NCBI GenBank assembly: GCA_964392115.1
Contig: CAYMOU010000027.1
Location: 1 to 28,426, forward strand
Length of the DNA: 28,426 nucleotides
Direction: 5' to 3'
Origin: CAYXWM01 sp964392115
GTDB lineage: Bacteria; Bacillota; Clostridia; Lachnospirales; WRBF01
Below, one piece after another: positions 1 to 8,237 of this stretch. The translations under genes and the position numbers were made by a program. Positions within the stretch are counted from its first letter, which is position 1. Every line of letters begins with the position of its first letter. Under the pieces are notes generated by a model. That model was not told the origin of the DNA. It ran no database searches and saw only the letters and a program-made list of their open reading frames with translations.

Positions 1-308
1 AAAACCACCGGTCGCTCACCACTGCGAATAGACGCTTTTGTTACTCTTTAATTAGGATTTGACTATAAGCTCTAAAAAACGCAGGAGGGGTAGTATGTGA
101 TAATATATTTCTCTCAGTGGTAAATTGTTACAAATTAAATGGCATAAAATCCAAATTTTTCAAACAGCCGAGCGTACATATGTAGTTCCCAACATATGAG
201 CAGGTAATTAAACACATAAGCTTTTTAAAAAAATTTAAAAACATAAAGTTCTGCGGACAGTTTCGACAATTTAAAAATTTCCGCTCGTTAAATAGAAAAT
301 TGTTCCGG

Positions 309-337
309 TTGAAAGCATTATTCCGATATGATATAAC
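309..337 (+). promoter_or_regulatory. Sigma-A-type promoter for the HD-domain gene
   Basis: TTGAAA at 309-314 and TATAAC at 332-337 are separated by exactly 17 nt. This predicts a start near 344 and a leader of about 120 nt before the ATG at 464. The rest of 1-388 is AT-rich and shows no gene. Confidence 0.6.
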
Positions 338-463
338 TAGGTCATCACCGATTTACGTAAAGCAACGTACGGAAAAAACATCTAACTTTTGATAATTAAA
401 CGGAATATAATCCATTTGACTATAAAACAACAAAACCATGATAAAACGGGGAGAGTTGACTAT

Positions 464-1000
464 ATGAGTATAAGACAATCCGATTTCGGAGTGGAATATA
501 AACACGACACCGAATTTTTTAACTGTATTTCGGAACTTTTGGAAATCAGCGACGTACAGCAGTTAAGCAATTTTGCTCAACATTTTAAGACAAACCGCTT
601 GCAACACAGCCTTAACGTGGCTTACTACAGCTACAGAATTTGTAAGCGTTTGGGGCTTGATTATAGGTCGGCGGCTAGGGCCGGCGTATTGCACGATTTG
701 TTCCTGTATGACTGGCGTAAAGAAAAACAACCCGAAGGCAACCACGCCAAGGCACACCCCAGAGTTGCTCTCAGAAATGCCGAAAGAATAGCTGATTTGA
801 ATAAGGTCGAAAAGGATGCCATCGTAAAACATATGTGGCCGCTAACCGTTAGACCTCCTCGTTATAAAGAATCCATGATAGTTTCCATGGCGGATAAATA
901 CAGCGCCTGTTACGAAATTGCTCTGCAAATTTCAAGCAAGTTGCAAAAGAAAGCCGGCAAGTTTAAAAAATTTATGACCGGCGAAGTTTTCGCCAGATAA
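464..1000 (+). CDS. HD-domain phosphohydrolase family protein
   Basis: A 178-residue protein with an HD-type metal-binding core: a His in RLQHSLNVAYYSYRI (about residue 48), then the HD pair in GVLHDLFLYDW (about residues 77-78), and a later KHMWPL/SMADK segment typical of the third and fourth ligands. HD proteins of this size are usually soluble metal-dependent phosphohydrolases acting on nucleotides or related phosphoesters; the substrate cannot be told here. I chose the ATG at 464 because GGGGAG lies 10 nt upstream; the frame stays open to an ATG at 389, but that one has no ribosome site. It has its own sigma-A-like promoter at 309-337 and a terminator directly downstream, so it is probably monocistronic. 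The next gene, yjfB, is convergent. Confidence 0.75.
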   Translation: MSIRQSDFGVEYKHDTEFFNCISELLEISDVQQLSNFAQHFKTNRLQHSLNVAYYSYRICKRLGLDYRSAARAGVLHDLFLYDWRKEKQPEGNHAKAHPRVALRNAERIADLNKVEKDAIVKHMWPLTVRPPRYKESMIVSMADKYSACYEIALQISSKLQKKAGKFKKFMTGEVFAR

Positions 1001-1018
1001 TAGAGCAGATAAAAAATT

Positions 1019-1047
1019 AAACCCCTGATTTCAGGGGTTTTTGTTTT
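1019..1047 (+). terminator. Rho-independent terminator after the HD gene
   Basis: AAACCCCTGA and TCAGGGGTTT form a 10-bp stem (1019-1040) with a 2-nt apex, followed by TTGTTTTTTT. It lies 18 nt after the stop codon at 1000. The same hairpin could also stop weak antisense reading. Confidence 0.85.
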
Positions 1048-1050
1048 TTT

Positions 1051-1308
1051 GAAAAATTTACAGGGCGTGGCCGGTTTACGGGGCGTACCCGGTTGGTGCC
1101 TACGGTTGACAGCGTTTCAAATCACTAATTGTGTGGATTTTTATAAATGACCAATTTTAATTCCACAAAACATTTCACAAAATGTCATTTTTAGATTCAC
1201 TTTTCTGCATTAAGGATTTTTCTTTTTCCCGGCACACCGGTTCAGAAAAAAATACCGGCCCCTTAGGGATAAACTGTATTCGCCTGTTTTACCTTACAAT
1301 CTCAATTT
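1051..1308. other. Intergenic region between convergent genes
   Basis: No open frame of useful length. It holds short GC-rich patches rich in CCGG and a weak stem CCGGT...ACCGG (about 1229-1258). No T-tract follows that stem on the minus strand, so it is not a convincing terminator for yjfB. Confidence 0.4.
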
Positions 1309-1479
1309 TTACACCGAAAAATCCACCGTAGAATCCGGATGGGGTATGTTTTTTATCATTTCACAGATTTGCTGCCCTGTTTGACGGGTCATTTCAATAG
1401 AATTTTTCAACACGGCTATGTTAACCTGTTGGGCAACATTAGCCGATGCCATTTGCATTGACAAAGTTGGAATATCCAT
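1309..1479 (-). CDS. yjfB: YjfB-family small protein (putative motility protein)
   Basis: A 56-residue peptide beginning MDIPTLSMQMASANVAQQVN and ending HPDSTVDFSV. It matches the pattern of the YjfB family: a MDI start, an amphipathic Gln/Ala-rich helix, a central methionine-rich helix and a short NPHP/HPH-like tail. The family is found in Firmicutes and is loosely linked to motility; its biochemical role is unknown. The ATG at 1479 follows AAGGAGG by 6-7 nt on the minus strand. The frame extends upstream to 1530, but that start has no ribosome site. It stands alone, convergent to the HD gene and divergent from nadD. No flagellar gene is in the window. Confidence 0.75.
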   Translation of the reverse strand: MDIPTLSMQMASANVAQQVNIAVLKNSIEMTRQTGQQICEMIKNIPHPDSTVDFSV

Positions 1480-1883
1480 AATTGCCTCCTTATTTCGGCA
1501 AAACCGAAAGTATTGATTAATTTTTGACAAAGACTTAAAAATATTAAACTTTTGTTGATTTTTGCTGTACTTTAGGGTTAACTCCTAGTATAATATCTAC
1601 ATTCAAAAACTAAGGGTGGTTTCCCTATATGATTAATAAGTTGGTCTTGCCACGGGTCCCCTGTGTAATCCTTAGGTTTTGCTTTTTGGATGAATGTAAG
1701 TTCTTATACCTACCTATGCTTTTTCGAATTTGGGAACAGGTATATTGTTATGTCCCTGTTACCTCATTACAAATACACCCTTCAATTCGTAAAACTCATG
1801 TCAACCTTTTTCGCAAGCCTCGGAAATGTTTATACAAAGACTAATACAATTACAGTATCGGCATAAAATTATTTTATATTTAT
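1480..1883. other. Divergent intergenic region, no supported gene
   Basis: About 400 bp separate yjfB from the nadD promoter. A TATAAT at 1589-1594 lacks a good -35 at 17 nt (the best TTG is 21 nt away). A 71-codon frame from the ATG at 1629, preceded by GGGTGG, is open but its Cys/Pro/Phe-rich product resembles nothing I recognise. I do not call it as a gene. Confidence 0.35.
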
Positions 1884-1912
1884 TTGTAAATTAAAATATT
1901 TTGTTGTATAAT
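1884..1912 (+). promoter_or_regulatory. Sigma-A promoter for nadD-yqeK
   Basis: TTGTAA at 1884-1889 and a perfect TATAAT at 1907-1912 with a 17-nt spacer. The predicted start is near 1919, 30 nt before the ATG at 1949. Because the -10 lies inside the open frame that extends upstream to 1901, it supports the downstream ATG as the real start. Confidence 0.75.
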
Positions 1913-1948
1913 AATTATTCCGGTAAACTTACGAATCGAGGAACATAC

Positions 1949-3157
1949 ATGACCAACGATATTGAACGTATAGACCAGTATAAACGCTTTGCCATAATGG
2001 GCGGTACCTTTGACCCTATACACAACGGACACTTGGTTACTGCGGAAGCCGTTCGGGACCAATTTGACTTGGAATGCGTCATTTTTATTCCCTCGGGCAA
2101 ACCGCCGCATAAGGATAACAGCTCTGTTACCCATAGCTGGCACAGATATTTGATGACCGTTATCGCCACCATAGCCAACCCTTTTTTCAGGGTTTCCCGT
2201 CTGGAAATCGAGCGACCCGGCCATACTTATACCATAGATACTATCACACATTTGAAAAGCATTTGCCGCAAGGATGCCGAGATTTATTTTATTTCCGGTG
2301 CCGACGCCATAGCACAAATTTTCACTTGGAAGGACTCGGAAAAACTGCTGACCATGTGTAACTTTGTTGCCGTGTCTCGTCCCGGTCAAGACAAGGACAA
2401 GCTTATGTCGGACATAGCGCTTATACAAAATTCCTACGCCGGAAAAATTCATTTTTTGGATGTTCCGGCCCTAGCCATTTCCTCGTCGGACATACGGGAC
2501 AGATTGGGTAAAAACAAGCCCATTAAATATCTCCTACCGGAAGAGGTGGAGCGTTACATCGTAAAACAGGAACTTTACCGCTCACCGGGCAACCCGGAGG
2601 ATATAATAGAGGCCCTTCGTAAAAATTTAAGCAAAAAACGCTTCGAGCATACCATCAGGGTGGCAAAAGAAGCTGTTCGCCTTTCCGCACATTACCGGGT
2701 AGACAAAGAACAGGCATATATAGCCGCCTTGCTGCACGATTATGCCAAGGACATACCCTTTGATAAGCAAGTCAAGCTTTGCGAGGAAAACGGCATAACT
2801 GCCGACAGCCTGTTAAAATCCCAACCGGAATTGATACACGCCTTTCTGGGTGCGGAACTGGCACGTCAGCGTTTCAACATACCCCAAAGTATCTATAACG
2901 CCATAAAATATCACACCACCGGCCGAGCAAACATGAGCGTCCTGGAAAAAATCATCTTCCTTGCAGACGCCATGGACCCCTATCGCAAAGATGCGGAACA
3001 ACTCCGCAAAACAGCCATGGAGGACATAGACAAAGCCATGGCCGATAAGCTGAAAAATAAGGCTGAACACGTTAAAAACCAAGGCAAAACCGTTCATCCT
3101 CACGCCATCGCCGCATATGATTATTTTTTGGATTTATTGAATAAAGAAGACAAGTAA
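1949..3157 (+). CDS. nadD: Fused nicotinate-nucleotide adenylyltransferase / YqeK HD hydrolase
   Basis: A 402-residue two-domain protein. Residues 1-205 are NadD, which joins ATP and nicotinate mononucleotide to give deamido-NAD: MGGTFDPIHNGHL carries the nucleotidyltransferase HxGH signature (H25-H28) and ISSSDIR starts near residue 177. Residues 215-402 are YqeK: KRFEHTIRVA, ALLHDYAKD (H263, D264), YHTTGR and FLADAMDP give the HD metal site. YqeK proteins are reported to be symmetrical Ap4A hydrolases. In many Firmicutes nadD and yqeK are separate neighbours; here there is one uninterrupted frame with no stop or start between them. The ATG at 1949 has GAGGA 6 nt upstream and lies downstream of the promoter. 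rsfS follows after a repeat; the lytR-type gene often found between them is absent. Confidence 0.92.
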   Translation: MTNDIERIDQYKRFAIMGGTFDPIHNGHLVTAEAVRDQFDLECVIFIPSGKPPHKDNSSVTHSWHRYLMTVIATIANPFFRVSRLEIERPGHTYTIDTITHLKSICRKDAEIYFISGADAIAQIFTWKDSEKLLTMCNFVAVSRPGQDKDKLMSDIALIQNSYAGKIHFLDVPALAISSSDIRDRLGKNKPIKYLLPEEVERYIVKQELYRSPGNPEDIIEALRKNLSKKRFEHTIRVAKEAVRLSAHYRVDKEQAYIAALLHDYAKDIPFDKQVKLCEENGITADSLLKSQPELIHAFLGAELARQRFNIPQSIYNAIKYHTTGRANMSVLEKIIFLADAMDPYRKDAEQLRKTAMEDIDKAMADKLKNKAEHVKNQGKTVHPHAIAAYDYFLDLLNKEDK

Positions 3158-3210
3158 TTAGTCCGTTTTATTGAATTTCATAAAGTTAGAACATCAATCC
3201 CTTCATTAAT

Positions 3211-3277
3211 ATTAAAGTCTTTTTGAAAGGGGTTTGGAGAAAACCTTTTCTTCAGAAAAAGTTTTCCCCAATGTTCT
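3211..3277 (+). repeat. Palindromic intergenic repeat, copy 1
   Basis: Starts ATTAAAGTCTTTTTGAAAGG and ends in a hairpin at 3235-3270 (arms around GGAGAAAACC and GTTTTCCCCA, loop near CTTCAG), then AATGTTCT. Shares the layout of copies at 3781, 10332, 11865 and 13022. It lies between yqeK and rsfS in the same orientation as the genes. Confidence 0.85.
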
Positions 3278-3346
3278 AATCCTTTACTTTAGACGGACAC
3301 CGGGACTTTACGTCCCTTCTAAACATTCACACCGGGAGGATAATAT

Positions 3347-3700
3347 ATGGATAACCGACTTTTAACAGTGGCCTGTAAAGCACTTGACGATAAATTCGCA
3401 AGAGACATTACCGTTATGGACATAGGCGAAATCTCCGGCTTTGCGGATTACTTCATTATTACGGAGGGTACAAACTCCAACCAAATTAAAGCTATGGCAG
3501 ACAACGTTGCCTTCGAGCTGAAAAAAGAAGGCGTAGAACTTATAAACTATGAAGGCAGCGGACAAAGTTCTTGGCTGCTTCTGGACTTCGGCGACCTTAT
3601 AGTCCATATTTTCGACAGCACCAGCCGCCAATTCTACAACCTTGAACGTGTCTGGGGCGATGCCAAAATACTTAAAATCGACCTGCCTCAAAAAAAGTAA
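3347..3700 (+). CDS. rsfS: Ribosome silencing factor RsfS
   Basis: A 117-residue protein of the RsfS/Iojap family. It binds ribosomal protein uL14 on the 50S subunit and blocks subunit joining when nutrients are short. The family hallmarks are present: the VMDIGEISGFADYFIITEGT segment (about 23-42), SNQIKAMADNV, the GSGQSSWLLLDFGDLIVHIF block (about 70-89) and RQFYNLERVWGDA near the end. Length is normal for the family. The ATG at 3347 has GGGAGGA 7 nt upstream. A small hairpin (GGGAC/GTCCC, 3302-3316) sits in the leader. It follows nadD-yqeK, the usual Firmicute context, although 189 bp and a repeat copy intervene. Confidence 0.95.
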   Translation: MDNRLLTVACKALDDKFARDITVMDIGEISGFADYFIITEGTNSNQIKAMADNVAFELKKEGVELINYEGSGQSSWLLLDFGDLIVHIFDSTSRQFYNLERVWGDAKILKIDLPQKK

Positions 3701-3719
3701 CTGCAACTTTATAAAAGTC

Positions 3720-3748
3720 TTGCGAATTTTACCTTTTTTTATTAAAAT
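3720..3748 (+). promoter_or_regulatory. Possible sigma-A promoter upstream of ftsK
   Basis: TTGCGA at 3720-3725 and TAAAAT at 3743-3748 with a 17-nt spacer, 20 nt after the rsfS stop. The leader to ftsK would be about 300 nt and would contain the interrupted repeat copy 2. Sequence match only. Confidence 0.4.
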
Positions 3749-3780
3749 AATGTATCTTTGTTAATTAAATATTCTTTAAT

Positions 3781-3950
3781 AATAAAGTCTTTTTAAGGGA
3801 GTTTGTTGCCAAGTTGTGAGTGAAATTTATTTATTTTATTCACAACGCCGCATCATGCCGATTGGCAGTATTGTCTCCGTATGGGTGGTAATTCAAGCCA
3901 ATTGGCATGAGGGAAAGTTTTTTATTCAGATAAAGTTTCCCTCAAGGTCT
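3781..3950 (+). repeat. Palindromic intergenic repeat, copy 2, interrupted
   Basis: The left part (3781-3805, AATAAAGTCTTTTTAAGGGA then GTTTG) and the right part (3910-3950, AGGGAAAG ... CTCAAGGTCT) match the intact 66-bp copies. About 104 bp of unrelated sequence separates them. The hairpin arms survive only partly: the left arm is split just after the GTTTG. Confidence 0.8.
3806..3909 (+). repeat. 104-bp fold-back insert inside repeat copy 2
   Basis: Bounded by short inverted ends TGCCAA (3807-3812) and TTGGCA (3902-3907). It holds two nested hairpins: TTGTGAGTGAAAT against ATTTTATTCACAA (about 3813-3845, some wobble), and ATGCCGATTGGC against GCCAATTGGCAT (3855-3866 and 3897-3908, one mismatch). 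No coding capacity. It resembles a miniature inverted-repeat element, but the family is not recognised. Confidence 0.55.
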
Positions 3951-4059
3951 TTATATTTTTCACTTTTGTTGTTATACCCATTGCGTTGCGTACATTGTGA
4001 TTTTGCCTTGCCTGCGATTATTAGGTTCTTAACTCTTGAACCGGGAAGGTTTTGAAAGC

Positions 4060-6078
4060 TTGAGAAAAAACAACAAAAACAAAAAGAAAAATTCCCTAAG
4101 CCGCAACCTTTTTGATGAGATTCTCATTATCGGTTGCTTCGCCCTTGCACTGTTTTTACTGCTGAGTATGACTTTTCCGCAAAGCATGGGCATAGCCGGC
4201 ACTGCGGTTTCCGGCATATTAAGCGGCCTGTTTGGCTTTGGTGCTTATATCTGCCCGCTGCTGATGATAGGCTGGGCTGTAATGGCTCTGCTAAAGAAAG
4301 ACGTTTACTTCGAACGCTCTAAAATCGTCATAATCAACATACTGTTTTTGGCGGTTCTCAGCTTGGTTCATGTGCTGGGCTATGTAGAGCCGGTGAATTA
4401 CAAAAGTTTCTTTCATTATATATCATACCATTTTGAGCAAGGCTCCATTTACAATGGCGGCCTTATAGGCGCTATTTTAGGTAACCTTTTAATATCCTTG
4501 GTGGATAAAATAGGCTCGCTGATTATATTGATAGCGGTAATTCTCATACTGACCATTATTCTTACAGGTAAATCAGTATTTGCACTGATAAAACGTTTTA
4601 AATCCAACGGCAACAAAAACCGCCGCCCAAAGCAAAGACCGGCTCAAAACCGAAATGATATACACAACCACAGAGAACCGGCCGGACAAAACAGACCCAT
4701 AATGCTGTTTAACGAAAGCAAGGCCGTTGCCGAGGAAGAACCGGAACTCTATGTGCCTGAACCTCACGAAGAATACGTAGAACCCCAAAACGCCGGCACG
4801 GAAATATACATTCCCACCACCGAGGAGCAGGAAATTAATCCCCAACCTCAACAAAAACCCGGCAGGGAGTTTCCCGTTATTTCTTCCGAGGATTATGTCT
4901 ATCCACGCATAGATTTACTGCGTAAAAATCCCCAATCCGTAAACACTATTCCACGCTCTGTAATACTGGAAAACTCACGAAAACTTGAGGATACCCTCCG
5001 TAGTTTCGGTGTAAAGGCTACGGTTGTGGAAGTTAGCCAAGGCCCTTCCGTAACCCGTTACGAATTGTCACCGGGCCAAGGGGTTAAGGTTAGCAAAATT
5101 TCCGGCCTTGCGGACGACTTGGCTTTAAGCCTTGCCGCTCAAGGCATACGTATAGAAGCCCCGGTCCCGGGAAAGTCTGTTGTGGGTATAGAATTACCCA
5201 ACAGAGAGGTAACCCCGGTTTTCCTGCGTGAGGTTTTGGAGGACGATACCTTTATAGAATATCCTTCAAAGCTGTCCATAGGCTTGGGAAAAGACATAGC
5301 AGGAAATATAGTTGTGGCCGACATAGCAAAAATGCCCCACCTTCTCATAGCCGGTGCAACCGGTTCCGGAAAAAGCGTTTGCATAAACACCATAGTTGCC
5401 TCTATACTCTTTAAGGCTTCGCCCAACGAAGTTAAGCTGCTTATGATAGACCCAAAAGTGGTAGAACTTTCTGTTTATAACGGTATTCCTCATCTGTTGA
5501 TACCGGTGGTAACCGACCCCTTAAAAGCGGCAGGTGCCTTAAACTGGGCCGTCAACCAAATGACCGAGCGTTACAGGCTTTTTGCGGAAACCTCCGTCAG
5601 GGACTTAGCCGGCTACAACGCCTACTTAAAAGAAATCAACCAAGAAAACACACTTCCGCAAATAGTTATTATTATAGACGAGTTGTCGGACTTGATGATG
5701 GTTGCTTCCAAAGATGTTGAGGATTCCATTTGCCGTCTTGCTCAAATGGCTCGTGCGGCAGGCATACACCTTATTATTGCCACTCAACGACCCTCTGTGG
5801 ATGTTATTACCGGGCTGATTAAGGCAAATATTCCTTCAAGGCTTGCCTTTGCTGTTTCTTCCGGCATAGATTCCCGTACCATTTTGGATATGGTAGGTGC
5901 GGAGAAACTCCTTGGCAAAGGTGATATGCTTTTTTATCCCGTAGGAATGAGCAAACCCCTAAGGGTACAGGGCGCTTACATTACCGATAAGGAAGTTGAA
6001 AACCTTGTGGGTTTCCTTAAACTTGGCGGTAATAACGGTTATGAACAAGAACTTATAGAAAAAATTACCGGAAGTTGA
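4060..6078 (+). CDS. ftsK: FtsK/SpoIIIE-family DNA translocase without gamma domain
   Basis: About 672 residues. It pumps double-stranded DNA through the division or sporulation septum using ATP. The N-terminal 170 residues hold about four membrane segments (for example ILIIGCFALALFLLLSM). An acidic Pro/Glu/Gln-rich linker follows, then the alpha/beta motor: Walker A GATGSGKS (about 432-439), Walker B VIIIDELSD (D near 540), and ATQRPSVDVITGLIKANIPS. The protein ends soon after the motor at EQELIEKITGS; the roughly 65-80-residue winged-helix gamma domain that reads polar DNA sites in family members is missing, and the downstream DNA does not encode it in another frame. The TTG at 4060 has GGGAAGG 10 nt upstream; an in-frame TTG at 4036 lacks a ribosome site but cannot be excluded. 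Confidence 0.9.
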   Translation: MRKNNKNKKKNSLSRNLFDEILIIGCFALALFLLLSMTFPQSMGIAGTAVSGILSGLFGFGAYICPLLMIGWAVMALLKKDVYFERSKIVIINILFLAVLSLVHVLGYVEPVNYKSFFHYISYHFEQGSIYNGGLIGAILGNLLISLVDKIGSLIILIAVILILTIILTGKSVFALIKRFKSNGNKNRRPKQRPAQNRNDIHNHREPAGQNRPIMLFNESKAVAEEEPELYVPEPHEEYVEPQNAGTEIYIPTTEEQEINPQPQQKPGREFPVISSEDYVYPRIDLLRKNPQSVNTIPRSVILENSRKLEDTLRSFGVKATVVEVSQGPSVTRYELSPGQGVKVSKISGLADDLALSLAAQGIRIEAPVPGKSVVGIELPNREVTPVFLREVLEDDTFIEYPSKLSIGLGKDIAGNIVVADIAKMPHLLIAGATGSGKSVCINTIVASILFKASPNEVKLLMIDPKVVELSVYNGIPHLLIPVVTDPLKAAGALNWAVNQMTERYRLFAETSVRDLAGYNAYLKEINQENTLPQIVIIIDELSDLMMVASKDVEDSICRLAQMARAAGIHLIIATQRPSVDVITGLIKANIPSRLAFAVSSGIDSRTILDMVGAEKLLGKGDMLFYPVGMSKPLRVQGAYITDKEVENLVGFLKLGGNNGYEQELIEKITGS

Positions 6079-6098
6079 TATTCAGGTAAAACTATTTA

Positions 6099-6127
6099 TT
6101 AACATTTATACCGTTTTATGTTATAAT
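6099..6127 (+). promoter_or_regulatory. Strong sigma-A promoter for asnS (extended -10)
   Basis: TTAACA at 6099-6104, a 17-nt spacer, and TGTTATAAT with a perfect TATAAT at 6122-6127 and an extended TGn. It starts 20 bp after the ftsK stop. Transcription should begin near 6134. Confidence 0.75.
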
Positions 6128-6133
6128 AAATCT

Positions 6134-6400
6134 TTATTGTGATTTTCTATATTATTATATTAAATGTCACGAGCTTCTTTCAAAGGGTTCCGATAAAATT
6201 TTTAACCGTACATTTGCGTTTATATGGTTAACAGAAGCCAAATCAATAACTAGGTAAATTTTACATTATACGGTTGAATTTCATTGTTATTTTTTACATT
6301 GATTTTTGCTCACCTATTTGCAAAGATTAATGCTATATAAATAGGCAGATTACTGCCCAAAAGCTCTACAGATACATTATACAAAAGAAAGGACATAACC
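6134..6400 (+). other. Long asnS leader, no recognisable riboswitch
   Basis: About 267 nt of AT-rich untranslated leader. I looked for the T-box signature (GGGTGGNACCGCG-like) and did not find it. A small hairpin GGCAG/CTGCC lies at about 6343-6357. No terminator hairpin with a T-run is visible before the gene. Confidence 0.4.
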
Positions 6401-7789
6401 ATGTACACAGAGCTAAAAAAGATTTTAGAATCACCCGAACAATTTAAAGACAGCAAAATTACCGTAGGCGGTTGGGTGCGGACGGTAAGGGACAACAAGA
6501 ATTTCGGCTTTATGGAGCTGAACGACGGAAGCTGCTTTAAGGGCATACAAATTGTCTTTGACAATACCCTGGAGAATTTTGCCCAAGTGGCAAAGTTAGG
6601 TGCCGGTGCATCCGTTACTGTAGAGGGTACCCCTGTGGATAGCCCGGGTCACAAGCAAAGCATAGAGATAAAGGCCGAAAAGGTTATTATCGAAGGCACT
6701 GCTCCTTCGGACTACCCTCTCCAAAAGAAACGCCATTCCCTTGAATTTTTGCGTACCATTGCCCATTTACGCCCCAGAACAAACACCTTCCTTGCGGTGT
6801 TTAGGGTACGCTCCGTTGCCGGTTATGCCATACAAAAATTCTTTGCCGAAAGAGGTTTTGTTTGGGCACACACGCCCATTATCACCGCCAGCGACTGCGA
6901 AGGTGCCGGCGAAATGTTTAAAGTTACCACCTTGGATTTAAACAATATACCCAAAACCAAGGAAGGTAACATAGACTTTAAAGAGGACTTTTTCGGTAAG
7001 CTTGCAAACCTAACCGTTAGCGGACAGCTCTGTGCCGAGACTTTTGCAACCGCCTTTAGAAACGTTTATACCTTCGGCCCTACTTTTCGTGCCGAAAATT
7101 CCAATACTGCCCGTCATGCCGCCGAGTTCTGGATGATAGAACCTGAAATCGCCTTTGCGGAGCTTAAAGACGATATGAATATTGCGGAAGATATGCTTAA
7201 ATTCGTAATCAAATACGTTATGGAAAACGCACCCCAAGAAATGGAGTTTTTCAACAGCTTTGTTGACAAGGGTCTTTTCGAGCGTTTGAACAATATTTTA
7301 AATTCGGACTTTGCCCGTATTACTTATACGGAAGCCATAGAATATCTTGAAAAAGCAAACGTGAAATTCGATTATCCCGTAAAATGGGGTATGGATTTGC
7401 AAACCGAGCATGAACGCTATATTACCGAGCAAATTTTCAAAAAGCCGGTTTTCGTTACAGACTATCCTAAGGATATTAAGGCCTTCTATATGCGCCAAAA
7501 CGACGACGGCAAAACCGTTGCCGCTATGGACCTTTTAGTACCGGGTGTAGGCGAAATCATTGGCGGCAGTCAGCGTGAGGAACGTCTTGATGTGTTGGAA
7601 AAACGCATGGAAGAATTGGGTCTGAACAAGGACGATTATTGGTGGTATCTTGATTTACGTCGTTACGGCTCCGTTAAACATTCGGGCTTTGGCCTTGGTT
7701 TTGAGCGTTGCGTTATGTATATAACCGGCATGACCAATATCCGTGACGTAATTCCCTTCCCCAGAACCGTTAACAACGCCGATTTTTAA
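6401..7789 (+). CDS. asnS: Asparaginyl-tRNA synthetase
   Basis: A 462-residue class IIb aminoacyl-tRNA synthetase that charges tRNA-Asn with asparagine. An OB-fold anticodon-binding domain covers residues 1-110 (VGGWVRTVRDNKNFGFMELN). The catalytic domain follows: motif 2 in FGPTFRAENSNTARHAAEFW, then MDLLVPGVGEIIGGSQREER, and motif 3 in GFGLGFERCVMYITG near the C-terminus. The RHAAEFWMIEPE segment and normal length favour AsnS over AspS. The ATG at 6401 has GAAAGGA 7 nt upstream. It has its own strong promoter at 6099-6127 and appears monocistronic; a weak stem at 7823-7853 may mark its 3' end. Confidence 0.95.
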   Translation: MYTELKKILESPEQFKDSKITVGGWVRTVRDNKNFGFMELNDGSCFKGIQIVFDNTLENFAQVAKLGAGASVTVEGTPVDSPGHKQSIEIKAEKVIIEGTAPSDYPLQKKRHSLEFLRTIAHLRPRTNTFLAVFRVRSVAGYAIQKFFAERGFVWAHTPIITASDCEGAGEMFKVTTLDLNNIPKTKEGNIDFKEDFFGKLANLTVSGQLCAETFATAFRNVYTFGPTFRAENSNTARHAAEFWMIEPEIAFAELKDDMNIAEDMLKFVIKYVMENAPQEMEFFNSFVDKGLFERLNNILNSDFARITYTEAIEYLEKANVKFDYPVKWGMDLQTEHERYITEQIFKKPVFVTDYPKDIKAFYMRQNDDGKTVAAMDLLVPGVGEIIGGSQREERLDVLEKRMEELGLNKDDYWWYLDLRRYGSVKHSGFGLGFERCVMYITGMTNIRDVIPFPRTVNNADF

Positions 7790-8237
7790 TCTGTGTAGAT
7801 ACTCTTTGCTAAGAATCTCAAAAGCCGGTTTTCTGTTAATATAATATCCGGCTGTATTTGCTTTCCGTTTTTTTCCTCTTTACTAATACCGCATATTCTA
7901 AGATAATTATGCGGATGATGTAAAGCAATTGCCTTGTGAAAATTGAATTTCACAGGCAATCTGAACACTTTTGCAATTAGACCAAACCCGTTAATGTCAA
8001 CATTGCAAAATTAGGAAAATTAAGAAAAGTAACGAAATTATATAGTAAGCGAAGTTTTTGCATGCAAATTGCTTGTATCTACCTAGTTTTCCGATTTGTT
8101 TGCCCTGATTTCGCCCTTTTAAGCCTTATCATTAAAACATAATGCATAGAAACCGCCTTCTCCGAATATAAATTTATACTAATTCCCTTTGGAATACGGT
8201 AATAAATTTAGTTTTTACTCGAGAGGAAGCGGTTTGT
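7790..8237. other. 448-bp intergenic region with two hairpins
   Basis: AGCCGG (7823-7828) can pair with CCGGCT (7848-7853) across a 19-nt loop, with a late T-run at about 7867-7874; this is a weak terminator candidate. A better stem lies at 7928-7960: ATTGCC-T-TGTGAA against TTCACAGGCAAT, 12 bp with one bulge and an 8-nt loop, no T-run. No coding frame is convincing; a minus-strand frame at 7786-7968 lacks a ribosome site. Confidence 0.45.

Noticed and set aside
1480..1540. Sigma-D (flagellar) promoter for yjfB based on GCCGAAAT
   Set aside because: No TAAA-like -35 at the right distance, and the predicted transcript start would fall in the ribosome site.
1629..1844. 71-codon plus-strand frame with a GGGTGG upstream and a TATAAT at 1589
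   Set aside because: The -35 spacing is poor, the product is unusually rich in Cys, Pro and Phe and resembles no known protein, and the position between divergent genes fits non-coding DNA.
7786..7968. 60-codon minus-strand frame after asnS
   Set aside because: No ribosome site, and it covers two hairpins in an intergenic region.
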